Origin: Fen-671 sp963794745
GTDB taxonomy: Bacteria; Actinomycetota; Acidimicrobiia; Acidimicrobiales; Palsa-688
Length of the DNA: 64,000 nt
Assembly (NCBI GenBank): GCA_963794745.1
Contig: CAWCEZ010000006.1
Location: 62,001-126,000 of the forward strand
Direction of reading: 5' to 3'
The notes beneath the pieces were generated by a model. The model was not told where the DNA came from. It searched no databases and was given only the letters and a program-made list of their open reading frames with translations. The position numbers and the translations under genes were made by a program. Positions within the stretch are counted from its first letter, which is position 1. Each line of letters begins with the position of its first letter. Below, in pieces: positions 1 to 8,684 of the stretch.

Positions 1-1091
1 TCGACACCTATGACCCCCAGCGCCAGCGCGACCTTCGCTTCGGGACGCTCGACACATGGGCCATTTGGCAATTGACGGGCGGTCAGGCGCACGTGACCGA
101 CCCGAGCAACGCCGGCGTCAGCGGCCTGCTCCCCACCGAGGGCGTATTGCTCGGGACCGACGAGCTCGCATGGGACGCCTCGCGCCTCGAGAGGTTCCGC
201 ATCCCGGCGAGCTGCATGCCCGCCATCGTCGCTTCGTCCGGTCCCGTCGCGCAAGCAAGCGCCCTCGAAGGCTCTCCGCTCATATGCGGGATCGTCGGCG
301 ACCAGCAGGCCTCGCTGATCGGACAGGGTTGCGTACACCCGGGGGACGCCAAAGCAACCTTCGGCACGGGCGCGTTCCTGGACGTCAACATCGGCGGGAG
401 CCCTCCCGCCTTCGGCGCCTTCGGCAAGAGCGGGGACCACGGCTGTTTCCCGATCATCGCCTGGCAGCGCGAGGGAGTGCTCACCTGGGGTGTCGAAGCG
501 ATCATGTTGTCCGCGGGGTCTGCATTGTCGTGGCTCGTCGACGACGTCGGCCTCCTTTCCAACGCAGCGGAATCGGGGGAGGTAGCTGCACGCTGCTCGG
601 ACACAGGCGACGTCATGTTCGTGCCGGCGCTCATCGGCCTCGGCACTCCCAACTGGGATTTCGGGGCCAGGTCGCTGTTCATCGGTATGACTTCGGGCAC
701 CGGGCGCCCGGAGCTTGTGAGGGCCGTGCTGCGGGGAGTGGCGCAGCGGGGCGCAGACCTTTTGGAAGCTGCGGAAGCTGACTCCGCTCAGACGGTGCTG
801 CACCTGCGAGCGGACGGTGGCATGACCGCCAACCCAGTTTTCGTGCAGGAGCTTGCTGACGCCTGCCAGCGACCTGTCGAATTATCAGCCGAGCTCGAGG
901 CCACCTCTGTCGGGGCAGGCTTTCTTGGGGGTCTTGGCGTAGGGATCTGGGCCGGCTACGAGGACGTCGCGGCGGCGGCCAAGCCTCGCGCCGTGGTTGA
1001 GCCCAGCGGAGATGACCGGCGCGCCCGCTGGAAAGACGCCCTCTCCCGGTCCGAGCGCTGGATCCCCGAGCTTTCAGCCCTCAAATTCTGA
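1..1091 (+). CDS. glpK: Glycerol kinase (FGGY family), 5' end missing
   Basis: This is the C-terminal two thirds of a FGGY-family kinase, expected to phosphorylate glycerol with ATP to sn-glycerol 3-phosphate in the cytoplasm. The frame is open from the first bases and reads FGTLDTWAIWQLTGGQAHVT, the segment glycerol kinases carry in the middle of domain I, so the true start lies upstream of the window. Further family signatures are GDQQASLIGQG, KATFGTGAF and DGGMTANPVFVQELAD, the last being the second FGGY block in the ATPase domain. The frame stops with TGA at 1089-1091 and overlaps the end of the convergent ctaG gene by 18 bases. No glycerol facilitator or dehydrogenase is visible in the window. 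Another FGGY sugar kinase is possible, but the spacing and motifs fit glycerol kinase best. Confidence 0.85.
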   Translation, partial: DTYDPQRQRDLRFGTLDTWAIWQLTGGQAHVTDPSNAGVSGLLPTEGVLLGTDELAWDASRLERFRIPASCMPAIVASSGPVAQASALEGSPLICGIVGDQQASLIGQGCVHPGDAKATFGTGAFLDVNIGGSPPAFGAFGKSGDHGCFPIIAWQREGVLTWGVEAIMLSAGSALSWLVDDVGLLSNAAESGEVAARCSDTGDVMFVPALIGLGTPNWDFGARSLFIGMTSGTGRPELVRAVLRGVAQRGADLLEAAEADSAQTVLHLRADGGMTANPVFVQELADACQRPVELSAELEATSVGAGFLGGLGVGIWAGYEDVAAAAKPRAVVEPSGDDRRARWKDALSRSERWIPELSALKF

Positions 1092-1946
1092 GCCCGCAAC
1101 CGCTCGCGCTGCTTCCAGGGCGGCATCGAGCTGGCGGTCCGCCGCGATGGCCTTGCGTTCTTCTTCTCTGGCCCACTCGACGAACATAAGCGCTAGGACG
1201 GCCACGATAAGTACCTCGGCCAGCCCCAAAAGGACGTTCCCTCCGGTCTGAGTGTCAACGAGCGTGTTACCGGCGGGGTAGGACGGTCTGGTAGCCATCG
1301 CGATGACGAGGCCGAGCGCAGCGTCGCAAGGGGCCTGGATGAGCACCAGCACGAAGCGCATCCCGACGCCCAGGCGACGCGCAAACGCGTCCCGCCCGAC
1401 CACGAGCCACCAAAGGCCGCAACCCACCAAGAAAAACTGCAAATGGACGTAGGCAAGAAAGAGCGGGTGCTCCTCGGAGATGCGGTAAAGGGGCGTCAAG
1501 AAATAGACGTACATCGTGCCCATCGACAGCACGAGCGCTACGAGCGGGTTGGAAACAAAGCGCATTGCGTTGCTGTGGAGGGCAGCGAACAAGGACGCTG
1601 ACACCCGGCGAGGCGACGACTGCAAGGCCAGGGCAACGGGAGCGCCCATGGCCAGCAGCGGAGGGGCGACGTCGACCAGGAGCAACAACTGGATGACGTG
1701 GGCCGTGAAAGTCCGTTGCTGGTAATAGGCGATCCCGCCCTCGACGGCATAAGCCGTCACGAGGATCCCGACGATAAAACTCCCCGTCCGCAGCGGCGAC
1801 CATCGCCGTCCCAGCGCGCCTAGGCGACGAATGCTCCGCAGGTACCAAACCAGGGCCGCCACCTCTACGACCATCGCGATAAGCGAAGTCCACTGCGTTT
1901 GCCAACCAAATACGAGGTGGCCCGTCTGTGGGTCTGGCGACAACAT
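1074..1946 (-). CDS. ctaG: Cytochrome c oxidase assembly factor CtaG (caa3 type)
   Basis: A 290-residue polytopic membrane protein of the caa3_CtaG family, which helps assemble the copper centre of haem-copper oxidases. About seven hydrophobic segments are visible. The family region is HVIQLLLLVDVAPPLLAMGA near residue 83; most relatives have a second His where this protein has Leu. A second family region, HLQFFLVGCGLWWLVVGRDA, lies near residue 168. The C-terminal tail after the last membrane segment is charged and Ala-rich. The ATG at 1944-1946 lies inside the annotated 3' end of the preceding peptidase frame (82-base overlap), which is more likely a fault in the peptidase end than a real long overlap. 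The 3' end meets glpK tail to tail. No oxidase subunits lie nearby, so its target is inferred from family knowledge only. Confidence 0.8.
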   Translation of the reverse strand: MLSPDPQTGHLVFGWQTQWTSLIAMVVEVAALVWYLRSIRRLGALGRRWSPLRTGSFIVGILVTAYAVEGGIAYYQQRTFTAHVIQLLLLVDVAPPLLAMGAPVALALQSSPRRVSASLFAALHSNAMRFVSNPLVALVLSMGTMYVYFLTPLYRISEEHPLFLAYVHLQFFLVGCGLWWLVVGRDAFARRLGVGMRFVLVLIQAPCDAALGLVIAMATRPSYPAGNTLVDTQTGGNVLLGLAEVLIVAVLALMFVEWAREEERKAIAADRQLDAALEAARAVAGSEFEG

Positions 1947-3961
1947 AGCGGCCCTAACTCCAGGTGGCCCCGGCCGGGGCCCCGCCTCGGCGAGGTCAGC
2001 TTTTCGCGCGAGAGGTCGCCGCCCGGGTCGAAACCGAGGATGGAACCGTAGAACGCGAGCTCGGCCTCGAGCGTGCGCACCAGGGAAGTGGCTTTCCTGA
2101 AACCGTGGCTCTCCCCAACTATCTCGACAAGCAAGGCCCGCACGCCGTTTTGGCGCAAAGCCGCCACCATCCAGCGGCTCTGCTCTGGCGGGACGACCTT
2201 GTCGTCGAGCCCGTGGACAAACAGCACCGGAGCGCTGATGCTGCCGACCAGTTCGAGCGGTGAGCGTGCGACGAGCTCCAGTTCCGGTACCAGCCGCCCT
2301 ACGTAACGGCTTTCGAACTTGTGGGTTGTCGCGTTCAAAGACCTCAGGTCAGCTACTCCGTACAGGACGACGGCGCCGGAAAAGATCCCGTGGCGAGCCA
2401 AGGCGGCCATCGCCGTCAGGCCGCTCGAGCTGCCGCCGCGGATCACCATCCGGTCAGGGTCGGCACGCCCACTGTCTGCCAGCCACTGGGCGGCTCCGGC
2501 GCAGTCTTCCACGTCGGCCAGTCCCCAGCGCCCATCGAGAGCGCCGCGGTAGGACCGGCCATAACCGGTGCTCCCCCTGTAGTCGACGTCCACAACGCCG
2601 AAGCCCCGTGTGGTCCAAAACTGGGTGCGCAGGTCGAGGACCCTGGAGGCGCTGGCCGTTGGCCCGCCGTGGCTCGTCACGATCAGCGGGGGCAACTCCG
2701 CTTCAGGGGCCGCGTAGCCCGGGTTGCGAGGCGCATAGTAGATGGCATGAGCGATTTCGCCTTCCCCAGTTGGGAAATCGAACGCTTCTCCGATGGAAAT
2801 CCACTCGTCGCCGAGTACATCTGGCCGGCTGCGGCGGAGCACTTCGACCTTGCCTGCAACACTTACCCTGACCAGTTCGGGCGAGCGAGCTGGCCCCCCG
2901 GCTATGGCCAGCACGCCGTCTTCGCCGTCCAAGATGGCAGGGCACAGTTGGGCAAAATAGCCATATGGGAGGTCCAGGGGATGGGCGACGCCACCACCGA
3001 CAACGCCGAGGTAGCCTGTACCCCCGTTCTTCCACGTCGCAAAAATGCGCCCGTCCGCCGCGATCGCGTAGTCCGAGTCGCCGAAAGCCCAAGCCGGCCC
3101 GGCAAACTCTGCACCCATCGGGGCCAGCGCCTCGTCGTCGATATAAAGGTTCCACCAACCGGTCCTGTCGGAAATGTAGGCCAGCCTCCCGCCAGGCGCC
3201 CACTTGGGCTGGAGGACGGACTCCGCTCGGCCTTGACCGGCCACGCCGCGAAGATCTGTCAGTTTTCCTTCCGAAAAGTGCCCGCGCCACAGCTGGGTCC
3301 GGTCCCAAGGCATGTCCGGGTGGTCCCAAGAAATGAAAGCGAGCAGGTCGCCGTCACCGGACAGCTCCGGCGCGGAGTAAAAGTCGTGGCCCTCGGCAAG
3401 GACGCTTGGTTCTGATAGGTCACCAAAGCGCGCTATAGCCACAAGGTCGTTTTGGACCTCGCCATCAACGTGGCGCTCGCGCACTGCGATTACCCAACGT
3501 CCGTCGGGGCTCACTACCGGGCACCCGAACCGCACGGCGTGCTTGGTCTCCGGCTCCGCGCTGAGAGGTCGAGGAGACTGTCCGGGCGAGACGTCCCAGA
3601 GGCGTTGGTCGGAAAAATTGGAGGTCACAAGGACACTGTCGCCCGGCCCGCCTATCGCCCATGCCCTGCCGCCGTACTCGTGGACGGTGCTCCGGGCCGA
3701 CATTTCTGCTGGCAACAACTCGCTGTAGGCTCCCTCGGGGCCGTCCCACGCCACCAATGCCACCCTGCCGGCTTCGGCGGGCCTCGCTTCTTGCCACACA
3801 ACCCTCGCCCGCCCCCCCTCAACGTGGTTGGTCTGCGTCGGGTAACCAAGACCAAGTGCACCTTCGACCAGGTCGGATGCGGCAAGCGGAGATTCCCAGG
3901 TGCCAAAAGGCGAGATCTTGGACGTCAAATCGTTCCCTTCACCTGACTGGTCAGCCCGCAT
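1865..3961 (-). CDS. S9 family prolyl oligopeptidase-like peptidase
   Basis: A two-domain serine peptidase of family S9: an N-terminal beta-propeller (roughly residues 20-400) followed by an alpha/beta hydrolase domain. Visible catalytic elements are the oxyanion-loop segment SHGGPTAS, the nucleophile elbow GGSSSG near residue 505, the acid in HGLDDKVVPP near 580 and the histidine in GESHGFRK near 617. It probably cleaves short peptides in the cytoplasm; no signal peptide is seen. I chose the ATG at 3959-3961 because it overlaps the stop of the upstream DUF3817 gene by 11 bases; an upstream in-frame extension to 4105 looks antisense-like. Homology appears to end near ILGFDPG (about residue 642). 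The remaining 55 residues are basic and overlap ctaG by 82 bases, so a frameshift near 2035 may have removed the true stop. Confidence 0.82.
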   Translation of the reverse strand: MRADQSGEGNDLTSKISPFGTWESPLAASDLVEGALGLGYPTQTNHVEGGRARVVWQEARPAEAGRVALVAWDGPEGAYSELLPAEMSARSTVHEYGGRAWAIGGPGDSVLVTSNFSDQRLWDVSPGQSPRPLSAEPETKHAVRFGCPVVSPDGRWVIAVRERHVDGEVQNDLVAIARFGDLSEPSVLAEGHDFYSAPELSGDGDLLAFISWDHPDMPWDRTQLWRGHFSEGKLTDLRGVAGQGRAESVLQPKWAPGGRLAYISDRTGWWNLYIDDEALAPMGAEFAGPAWAFGDSDYAIAADGRIFATWKNGGTGYLGVVGGGVAHPLDLPYGYFAQLCPAILDGEDGVLAIAGGPARSPELVRVSVAGKVEVLRRSRPDVLGDEWISIGEAFDFPTGEGEIAHAIYYAPRNPGYAAPEAELPPLIVTSHGGPTASASRVLDLRTQFWTTRGFGVVDVDYRGSTGYGRSYRGALDGRWGLADVEDCAGAAQWLADSGRADPDRMVIRGGSSSGLTAMAALARHGIFSGAVVLYGVADLRSLNATTHKFESRYVGRLVPELELVARSPLELVGSISAPVLFVHGLDDKVVPPEQSRWMVAALRQNGVRALLVEIVGESHGFRKATSLVRTLEAELAFYGSILGFDPGGDLSREKLTSPRRGPGRGHLELGPLCCRQTHRRATSYLVGKRSGLRLSRWS

Positions 3962-4475
3962 CCTCGAGCCGCTCCGCAGGGTGCTGGTCGAGCTCGGGTT
4001 GTGAGCCGTGCCGGCGGGCTGCCGCCGCGGCCTCGGCGTCCCTTCTCGACTGGCCGGACAGCGTCGCCCAAATAGTTGCCGCCGGGCCCGGGGGCGCATC
4101 GGCACCCAGGGCTAACTGGCTGCGCACTCGCTCTGTGACCTTTCGTTCCATGTAAAACGCCAGCAGCGGCAACAGGCCGGAACATACCATGCCGAGAAGC
4201 TGGGTCGTCTTGAACCTGGCGCGGCTCGCAAGGTCGAGGCACGCGAGAAGGTAGACGATATAAAAGATGCCGTGGAGGGGGCCAACGATCTCGACGACGC
4301 TCGTCCAGGGCCACTTGTTGTCGCCCAACGGGACGCCGCCAGCTAGCTGGAGCGGTATCCCGACGAAACACAGGATTGCCAGCCCCGTACCCACGATCAG
4401 CGCCATTGTCCGGTAGCGAGCCAGGGCCCCTGCGGTGCCCCCCATGGTGAGGAACCTGTTGAGGCGCCCGCTCAC
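3951..4475 (-). CDS. DUF3817 integral membrane protein
   Basis: A small membrane protein with the actinobacterial DUF3817 layout: a hydrophobic segment MALIVGTGLAILCFVGIPLQ, a conserved loop containing VGPLHGIFYIVYLLACLDLA, and a final segment ending in FYMERKVTERVR. Three membrane helices are predicted by eye, followed by a charged Ala/Arg-rich tail. Function is unknown; relatives are found next to housekeeping or ABC transporter genes. I chose the GTG at 4473-4475 because it overlaps the TGA of the upstream gene in a GTGA junction, typical of translational coupling; a longer in-frame start at 4544 would lie deep within the neighbour. The 3' end overlaps the S9 peptidase start by 11 bases, so the three genes probably form one transcript. 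Confidence 0.72.
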   Translation of the reverse strand: MSGRLNRFLTMGGTAGALARYRTMALIVGTGLAILCFVGIPLQLAGGVPLGDNKWPWTSVVEIVGPLHGIFYIVYLLACLDLASRARFKTTQLLGMVCSGLLPLLAFYMERKVTERVRSQLALGADAPPGPAATIWATLSGQSRRDAEAAAAARRHGSQPELDQHPAERLEDAG

Positions 4476-4915
4476 CGGGCCACTGCGGTCTGCTCGTCCT
4501 GTCCGCTCTCCGACATCTCCGGCAGGCCCCTCGGGTTGCCCCACGTCTTACGATTGCTCCCTTGCGCAAGAGCATGGAGGTACTCGTTGTAGGCCTTCAG
4601 TTCCGGGGTCTCCAGCGCGCTGTCCCATACGAGAGGTTGCGTAGGCAGTTCGTCGTCGCGGTGGAGAAAGGAGCGGCGGACCCGACTGGGCTTGTCGTAC
4701 TCGGTCTCCAAGCGCACATCGTGGACCAGCTGCCACCACGCCAGGACGCCGAGGAAGGCGAACACTGGCCACTCGATCGAGTAGAAGTAGCTGATCAAGT
4801 TGCCGCTGAGCGCCCGGTGGACCTGCCACCAGCCTGCGAACAGACATCCAGGGACGACAGTCACCAGGAGCAGGTGCAGCACGAACGCCCTTCGGGAGAG
4901 CCACCGCTTGCGCAC
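4472..4915 (-). CDS. Conserved actinobacterial two-helix membrane protein
   Basis: A 147-residue protein with an Arg/Lys-rich N-terminus (MRKRWLSRRAF) and two hydrophobic segments, LHLLLVTVVPGCLFAGWW and WPVFAFLGVLAWWQLVHDV, followed by a hydrophilic cytoplasmic-looking C-terminus containing LKAYNEYLHALAQG. The arrangement suggests a membrane hairpin with a soluble tail. Proteins of this shape commonly precede DUF3817 genes in actinobacteria, and here the stop overlaps the start of the DUF3817 gene by four bases. I do not recognise a function. About 100 bases of GC-rich sequence separate it from the pntB stop. Confidence 0.65.
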   Translation of the reverse strand: MRKRWLSRRAFVLHLLLVTVVPGCLFAGWWQVHRALSGNLISYFYSIEWPVFAFLGVLAWWQLVHDVRLETEYDKPSRVRRSFLHRDDELPTQPLVWDSALETPELKAYNEYLHALAQGSNRKTWGNPRGLPEMSESGQDEQTAVAR

Positions 4916-5017
4916 AGCATGATTCTAGGAGGCTCCCGGTGGGAGGCGCCTGGCGGGCGCCCGGGTCGCGGTCAGCGCAGGTCGCGGGGCGGGATTGGCC
5001 GCGCCCGCGCGCTCACT

Positions 5018-6421
5018 TCAGCTTGCCTTGACCGCAGCCAGAAGTTTGGTGAGGGAATCCTTCGCGTCGCCGAAGAGCAGGATCGTTTTGGGGTCGTAAA
5101 GCAGAGCATTGTCTACTCCCGAGAACCCAGGGCGCATGCTGCGCTTGAGGAACACGACGTTGGCCGCCGAGTCGACGTTCAAGATCGGCATCCCATAGAT
5201 CGGGCTGCCGGGGTTGTCACGGGCGGCGGGGTTCACGACGTCGTTGGCACCAACTACGAGGGCCACGTCGGTACTCGGGAACTCGTCGTTCGCCTGGTCC
5301 ATTTCTTTCAAGTCTTCGTAAGGAGCGTTCGCCTCGGCGAGCAGGACGTTCATGTGCCCCGGCATCCTCCCCGCGACCGGGTGGATCGCGTATGCGACGT
5401 CAACGCCGCGCGCCTCTAGTGCGCGGGCCAATTCCACCGCCACGTGCTGGGCCTGGGCGACCGCCAAGCCATAGCCCGGGACGATAATGACTTTTCGCGA
5501 GTAAGCCAGCAGGGTCCCGATATCGGTGGCGTCACCACTGCGGACGCTACGTCCCTCGGTCCCCGCCGCCACCTCCGCGCCCCCTGACGGTGCAGCGCCG
5601 AATCCGCCCAGGATGATGTTGGGCAGTGAGCGGCCCATGGCATCGCTCATCATCTTTGTGAGCAGCCCACCAGATGCCCCGACCAAGGTGCCTGCGACGA
5701 CGAGGATCATATTGTCGAGGACGAAACCGTCCGCCGCCACCGCCAATCCCGTGAAGCTGTTCAGCAACGAGATCAGCACGGGCGTATCCGCGCCACCTAC
5801 AGGTAAGACAACGGCCGCTCCCAACACGAGGGCCACGACCAAAAGCAAGACAATGGCAAGTAGGTGAGGGGTGACCACTATGGTCACTCCGAGGGCCACG
5901 ACGGCGAGCGCGACGATGGCGTTCACGACCTGCTGGCCAGGGTAAATGACTGGGGCACCGGTCATCAGCTCTTGGAGCTTGGCAAACGCGACCGCGCTGC
6001 CGGAGAACGAAAGGCAACCTACGACCAATGCGAAAAGGATTTCGACGCCCTTTTGCGCCGGCACCCCAAGCGGCAGCTCGTGCAGGTACTCCGACAATGA
6101 AATGACTGCGGCTGCCCCACCGCCGACGCCGTTGAAAATAGCGACCATTTGGGGCATGCCTGTCATAGGGACCTTGCGAGCAGCGGGGACTGCGACGATC
6201 GCCCCGAGGCCCATCCCGGCGCCTATGACCCAGTCGTGGCCGGGGTCTTGGACAAGAAAGGTGAGAGCAATGGCCACGACCATCCCGGCGACGCCGACGA
6301 GGTTGCCATAACGAGCGTTGCGCGGTGAGCTGAGAGCCTTGAGCGCCAGGACGAAACAGATCGCAGAAAGCAGGTATATGCCAGTCAGCCCGTCGGCACT
6401 GATATGAACTGCTGCGATCAT
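5018..6421 (-). CDS. pntB: NAD(P) transhydrogenase subunit beta
   Basis: The membrane and NADP(H)-binding subunit of the proton-translocating transhydrogenase, which drives hydride transfer from NADH to NADP+ using the proton gradient. The 467-residue protein has an N-terminal block of eight or nine membrane helices and a C-terminal dIII domain. That domain carries the family markers VPGYGLAVAQAQH, AGRMPGHMNVLLAEANAPY, VVGANDVVNPAA and KRSMRPGFSGVDN. Length matches the family. Its ATG overlaps the pntA2 stop by four bases (ATGA), so the three subunits are translationally coupled. This subunit is intact, unlike pntA1 upstream. Confidence 0.93.
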   Translation of the reverse strand: MIAAVHISADGLTGIYLLSAICFVLALKALSSPRNARYGNLVGVAGMVVAIALTFLVQDPGHDWVIGAGMGLGAIVAVPAARKVPMTGMPQMVAIFNGVGGGAAAVISLSEYLHELPLGVPAQKGVEILFALVVGCLSFSGSAVAFAKLQELMTGAPVIYPGQQVVNAIVALAVVALGVTIVVTPHLLAIVLLLVVALVLGAAVVLPVGGADTPVLISLLNSFTGLAVAADGFVLDNMILVVAGTLVGASGGLLTKMMSDAMGRSLPNIILGGFGAAPSGGAEVAAGTEGRSVRSGDATDIGTLLAYSRKVIIVPGYGLAVAQAQHVAVELARALEARGVDVAYAIHPVAGRMPGHMNVLLAEANAPYEDLKEMDQANDEFPSTDVALVVGANDVVNPAARDNPGSPIYGMPILNVDSAANVVFLKRSMRPGFSGVDNALLYDPKTILLFGDAKDSLTKLLAAVKAS

Positions 6422-6747
6422 GGCTTCGGTTCGGCCTTTTCCGGAGGCTGTTTACGCTCCCCTTGTTGGCGGCCTTTGAACATGTCGAGCATCCGGTCAG
6501 TGACGACCACCCCGCCCACGATGTTGAGCGTGGCGAGGAACACCGCAACAAATGCCAGGACCATTTGCAAAGCACCCTGAGCCTGCGAGGCAATGAACAT
6601 CGCCCCGACCAGGATGATCCCGTGTATTGCATTGCTCCCCGACATGAGCGGGGTGTGCAGGATGCTCGGGACTTTGGAAATGACCTCGAAACCGACAAAG
6701 GCCGCCAGTACGAACACGACCAGCAGGTCGACTGCGTCGTTGATCAC
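6418..6747 (-). CDS. pntA2: NAD(P) transhydrogenase subunit alpha part 2
   Basis: A 109-residue membrane subunit carrying the helices that in E. coli form the C-terminus of PntA; in many actinobacteria and alphaproteobacteria it is a separate gene. Visible features are LLVVFVLAAFVGFEVISKVP, the PLMSGSNAIHGIILVGAM segment typical of this subunit, and a third helix around ATLNIVGGVVVTDRML. The C-terminus is Lys/Gln-rich. It overlaps pntA1 upstream by four bases and pntB downstream by four bases. Confidence 0.92.
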   Translation of the reverse strand: MINDAVDLLVVFVLAAFVGFEVISKVPSILHTPLMSGSNAIHGIILVGAMFIASQAQGALQMVLAFVAVFLATLNIVGGVVVTDRMLDMFKGRQQGERKQPPEKAEPKP

Positions 6748-7882
6748 AGCTTGGCCTCCTCGAGAGCCGCGAGCGTGGGCTCGTGGTGGACCACACCAGA
6801 TATCGTGACCGCGCTCTTGTCCACGATCTCGTCGGTAAAGTCGGGCGCCAGGCGGCCATCCTTAACGAGGAGTTTCACGAAAGAGCTGACATTGCGCGCG
6901 TAAAGGCTGCTTGCATGCGTGGGCATCGACGAAGCCAGTTCCCCCGCTCCTATTATGTGGACGCCGCCCACGGTCACCTCTTGGCCGTCCTTGGTCAGCT
7001 CGCAGTTGCCACCGCTTGCCGCCGCCAGGTCGACAATTACCGAACCCGGGCGCATCCGGCTGACCATCGCAGCGCTTACGAGCACAGGGGCACGCCGCCC
7101 AGGCACGGCCGCAGTCGTTATAACGACGTCCGAGGCGCCGACGTGGGTTGCGATCATTTCTTGCTGTGCGAGCGAGGAAGTCTTCGGATTGTGCGGCTGC
7201 GTAACCGCCCGCGCCTTCCTGCGCCTCCAGGGGCAACTCGATGAACGTAGCCCCGAGGCTCTTTACCTCCTCCTTGGCTGCCGGCCTAACGTCATATGCG
7301 CTGACGACCGCCCCCAAGCGGCGCGCCGTGGCAATGGCTTGTAGCCCAGCGACGCCGGCGCCCATTACCAGCGCACGCGCAGGGGGCACCGTCCCGGCTG
7401 CTGTCATGAACAGAGGGAAGAACTTGCCCAGCCTGTTAGCGGCTATCAATACCGCCCGGTAACCGGCGCAAGTCGACTGCGAAGACAGAGCGTCCATCTC
7501 CTGCGCCCGGCTGATCCTGGGTACCAGCTCAAAGCTGAAAGCTGTCACCTTGCGGTTTGCCAGGTGCCTGACCAGCTCGAGGTGCCCCGAGGGGGCCAGG
7601 AAGCTCAGCAAAGAGATGCCCTCTGGCAATCTCGTCGGCTTCCTCGAGTGTTGGCGGTTGGACCTTGACGACAAGATCCGCCCCTTCGTAGAGCCCCTTG
7701 CCGCTATCGACAAGCTGTGCCCCGGCCGCCTCATAATCGCTATCGGTATATAGGGCCAGTTCCCCGGCCCCTCGCTCGACGGCTATTTCGACACCGACTG
7801 CCGCAAGGCGCGCCAGTTCCCCGGGAACGAGTGCTACTCGCTGCTCACCGGGCCTGCGTTCTTTTAGTACTACAGCTTTCAT
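6744..7882 (-). CDS. pntA1: NAD(P) transhydrogenase subunit alpha part 1, two apparent frameshifts
   Basis: The soluble NAD(H)-binding subunit. Homology runs across three reading frames. From the ATG at 7882 the first frame reads MKAVVLKERRPGEQRVALVP up to the EEADEIA segment (near 7640). The next frame begins around LPEGISLLSFLAPSGHLELV and carries ALVMGAGVAGLQAIATARRL, the Rossmann loop, and YDVRPAAKEEVKSLGA, up to AQSEDFLA (near 7168). The last frame continues with QQEMIATHVGASDVVITTA and VDLAAASGGNCELT to the stop at 6744. Restoring two small indels gives a normal protein of about 378 residues. Because pntA2 and pntB are intact and coupled, sequencing indels seem likelier than decay, although a real pseudogene cannot be excluded. 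Confidence 0.85.
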
Positions 7883-7917
7883 GGGGTGCCGCTAAGCCAG
7901 CCCCTCGGCCAGGTTTT

Positions 7918-8301
7918 TCAGCGACGCCGGCCTTTGGACTGGGCCGCTTCGTAAGCTGCCCTAACCTCGCCCGGGATGCGCCCACGGTCACCAACGGCGT
8001 AACCCTGAGCTCGGGCCCATTCGCGGATCTCTGCCTGCGACTCGCCGCGCGGTGTAGCAGCGGGACGAGAAGCACGAGGAGAACGACCAGTGGCGGCAAC
8101 ACGCCGACGGCCACGGCCTCGACCCGCGGAATGACCGGCGCTCGCAAAACCTTCCAACGCGCCCTTCACCTCGTCGAGGTGCTTCTTACAAAGGTCGAGT
8201 GTGTACGTCTTACCCCCGTAGCTGAATGACACAGAATCAGCAGCGTTGATGTCACCATCTTCGAGGTCGCAAGTAACTACGACTTGCGTGATACGGGCCA
8301 C
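7918..8301 (-). CDS. lsr2: Lsr2-family nucleoid-associated protein
   Basis: A 127-residue H-NS-like xenogeneic silencer that binds AT-rich DNA and bridges it. The N-terminal dimerisation domain (residues 1-55) contains YGGKTYTLDLCKKHLDEV. A basic Gly/Arg linker with GRGRGRRR follows, and the C-terminal DNA-binding domain carries IREWARAQGYAVGDRGRIP, whose RGR is the AT-hook-like minor-groove motif. The start is GTG at 8299-8301, preceded by an AAAGGGG ribosome binding site. A plausible promoter lies 60-90 bases upstream. It ends 36 bases before pntA1 on the same strand, so read-through into the transhydrogenase operon is possible. Confidence 0.93.
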   Translation of the reverse strand: MARITQVVVTCDLEDGDINAADSVSFSYGGKTYTLDLCKKHLDEVKGALEGFASAGHSAGRGRGRRRVAATGRSPRASRPAATPRGESQAEIREWARAQGYAVGDRGRIPGEVRAAYEAAQSKGRRR

Positions 8302-8359
8302 TAGGAATCCCCTTTCGGCTTGGCGGCCGCGAACATGTTCGCTGCGGCGTCGATAGTCA

Positions 8360-8389
8360 ATAGTAGATCACACTCGCGCCAATTGACAA
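8360..8389 (-). promoter_or_regulatory. Putative lsr2 promoter
   Basis: On the minus strand TTGTCA (8389-8384) is followed after 18 bases by TACTAT (8365-8360), a good match to a primary sigma factor promoter, about 60 bases upstream of the lsr2 GTG. The flanking sequence is unusually AT-rich for this genome. Confidence 0.5.
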
Positions 8390-8417
8390 TTCCGCCCGCG
8401 CCAGTTGCCGACCACCC

Positions 8418-8467
8418 GGATCTCCGAGAACTCACGACACGTTCGCGAAGCGAGTTCTCGGAGATCC
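8418..8467. repeat. Perfect 16-bp inverted repeat between lsr2 and tRNA-Val
   Basis: GGATCTCCGAGAACTC at 8418-8433 is repeated exactly in inverted orientation at 8452-8467, separated by 18 bases. It lies 20 bases beyond the 3' end of tRNA-Val and upstream of the lsr2 promoter. No T run follows on either strand, so it is either a processing or terminator hairpin for the tRNA, or a binding site. Confidence 0.6.
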
Positions 8468-8487
8468 ACTTTTAGCGGTCCCCGTAG

Positions 8488-8560
8488 TGGGCGCTGCGGG
8501 CCTCGATCCCGCGACCTTCGCCTTGTAAGGGCGGCGCTCTTCCAACTGAGCTAAGCGCCC
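8488..8560 (-). tRNA. tRNA-Val (anticodon TAC)
   Basis: The minus strand folds into a cloverleaf: acceptor GGGCGCT pairs perfectly with AGCGCCC, the D arm is GCTC/GAGC, and the anticodon loop CTTACAA gives TAC. The T stem is GCGGG/CCCGC. The 27-43 pair is C-A, and the T loop starts with A where nearly all tRNAs have T (position 54); either could be a sequence error. CCA is not encoded. Confidence 0.88.
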
Positions 8561-8684
8561 GAGCGCTACATGCTACTGCTCAGTTCGTCGGGATGAACTA
8601 CCGCTAGTGCCGGCCCGTGGTTACCCGGTCCTTTTGCTGAGGCAAAGGAGCCAAGCTTTGCGGTGGCGGCAGTAAGTCCGCTGA

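Noticed and set aside
2321..3415. A 364-codon plus-strand frame opposite the S9 peptidase
   Set aside because: The minus-strand peptidase has full motif support; this is a shadow frame.
7160..7650. Programmed ribosomal frameshifting in pntA1
   Set aside because: There is no slippery heptamer or stimulatory structure at either site, and similar shifts occur in many unrelated genes of the window.
6862..7734. A separate 290-codon protein within pntA1
   Set aside because: Only its central part matches PntA; both ends are out-of-frame readings created by the two indels.
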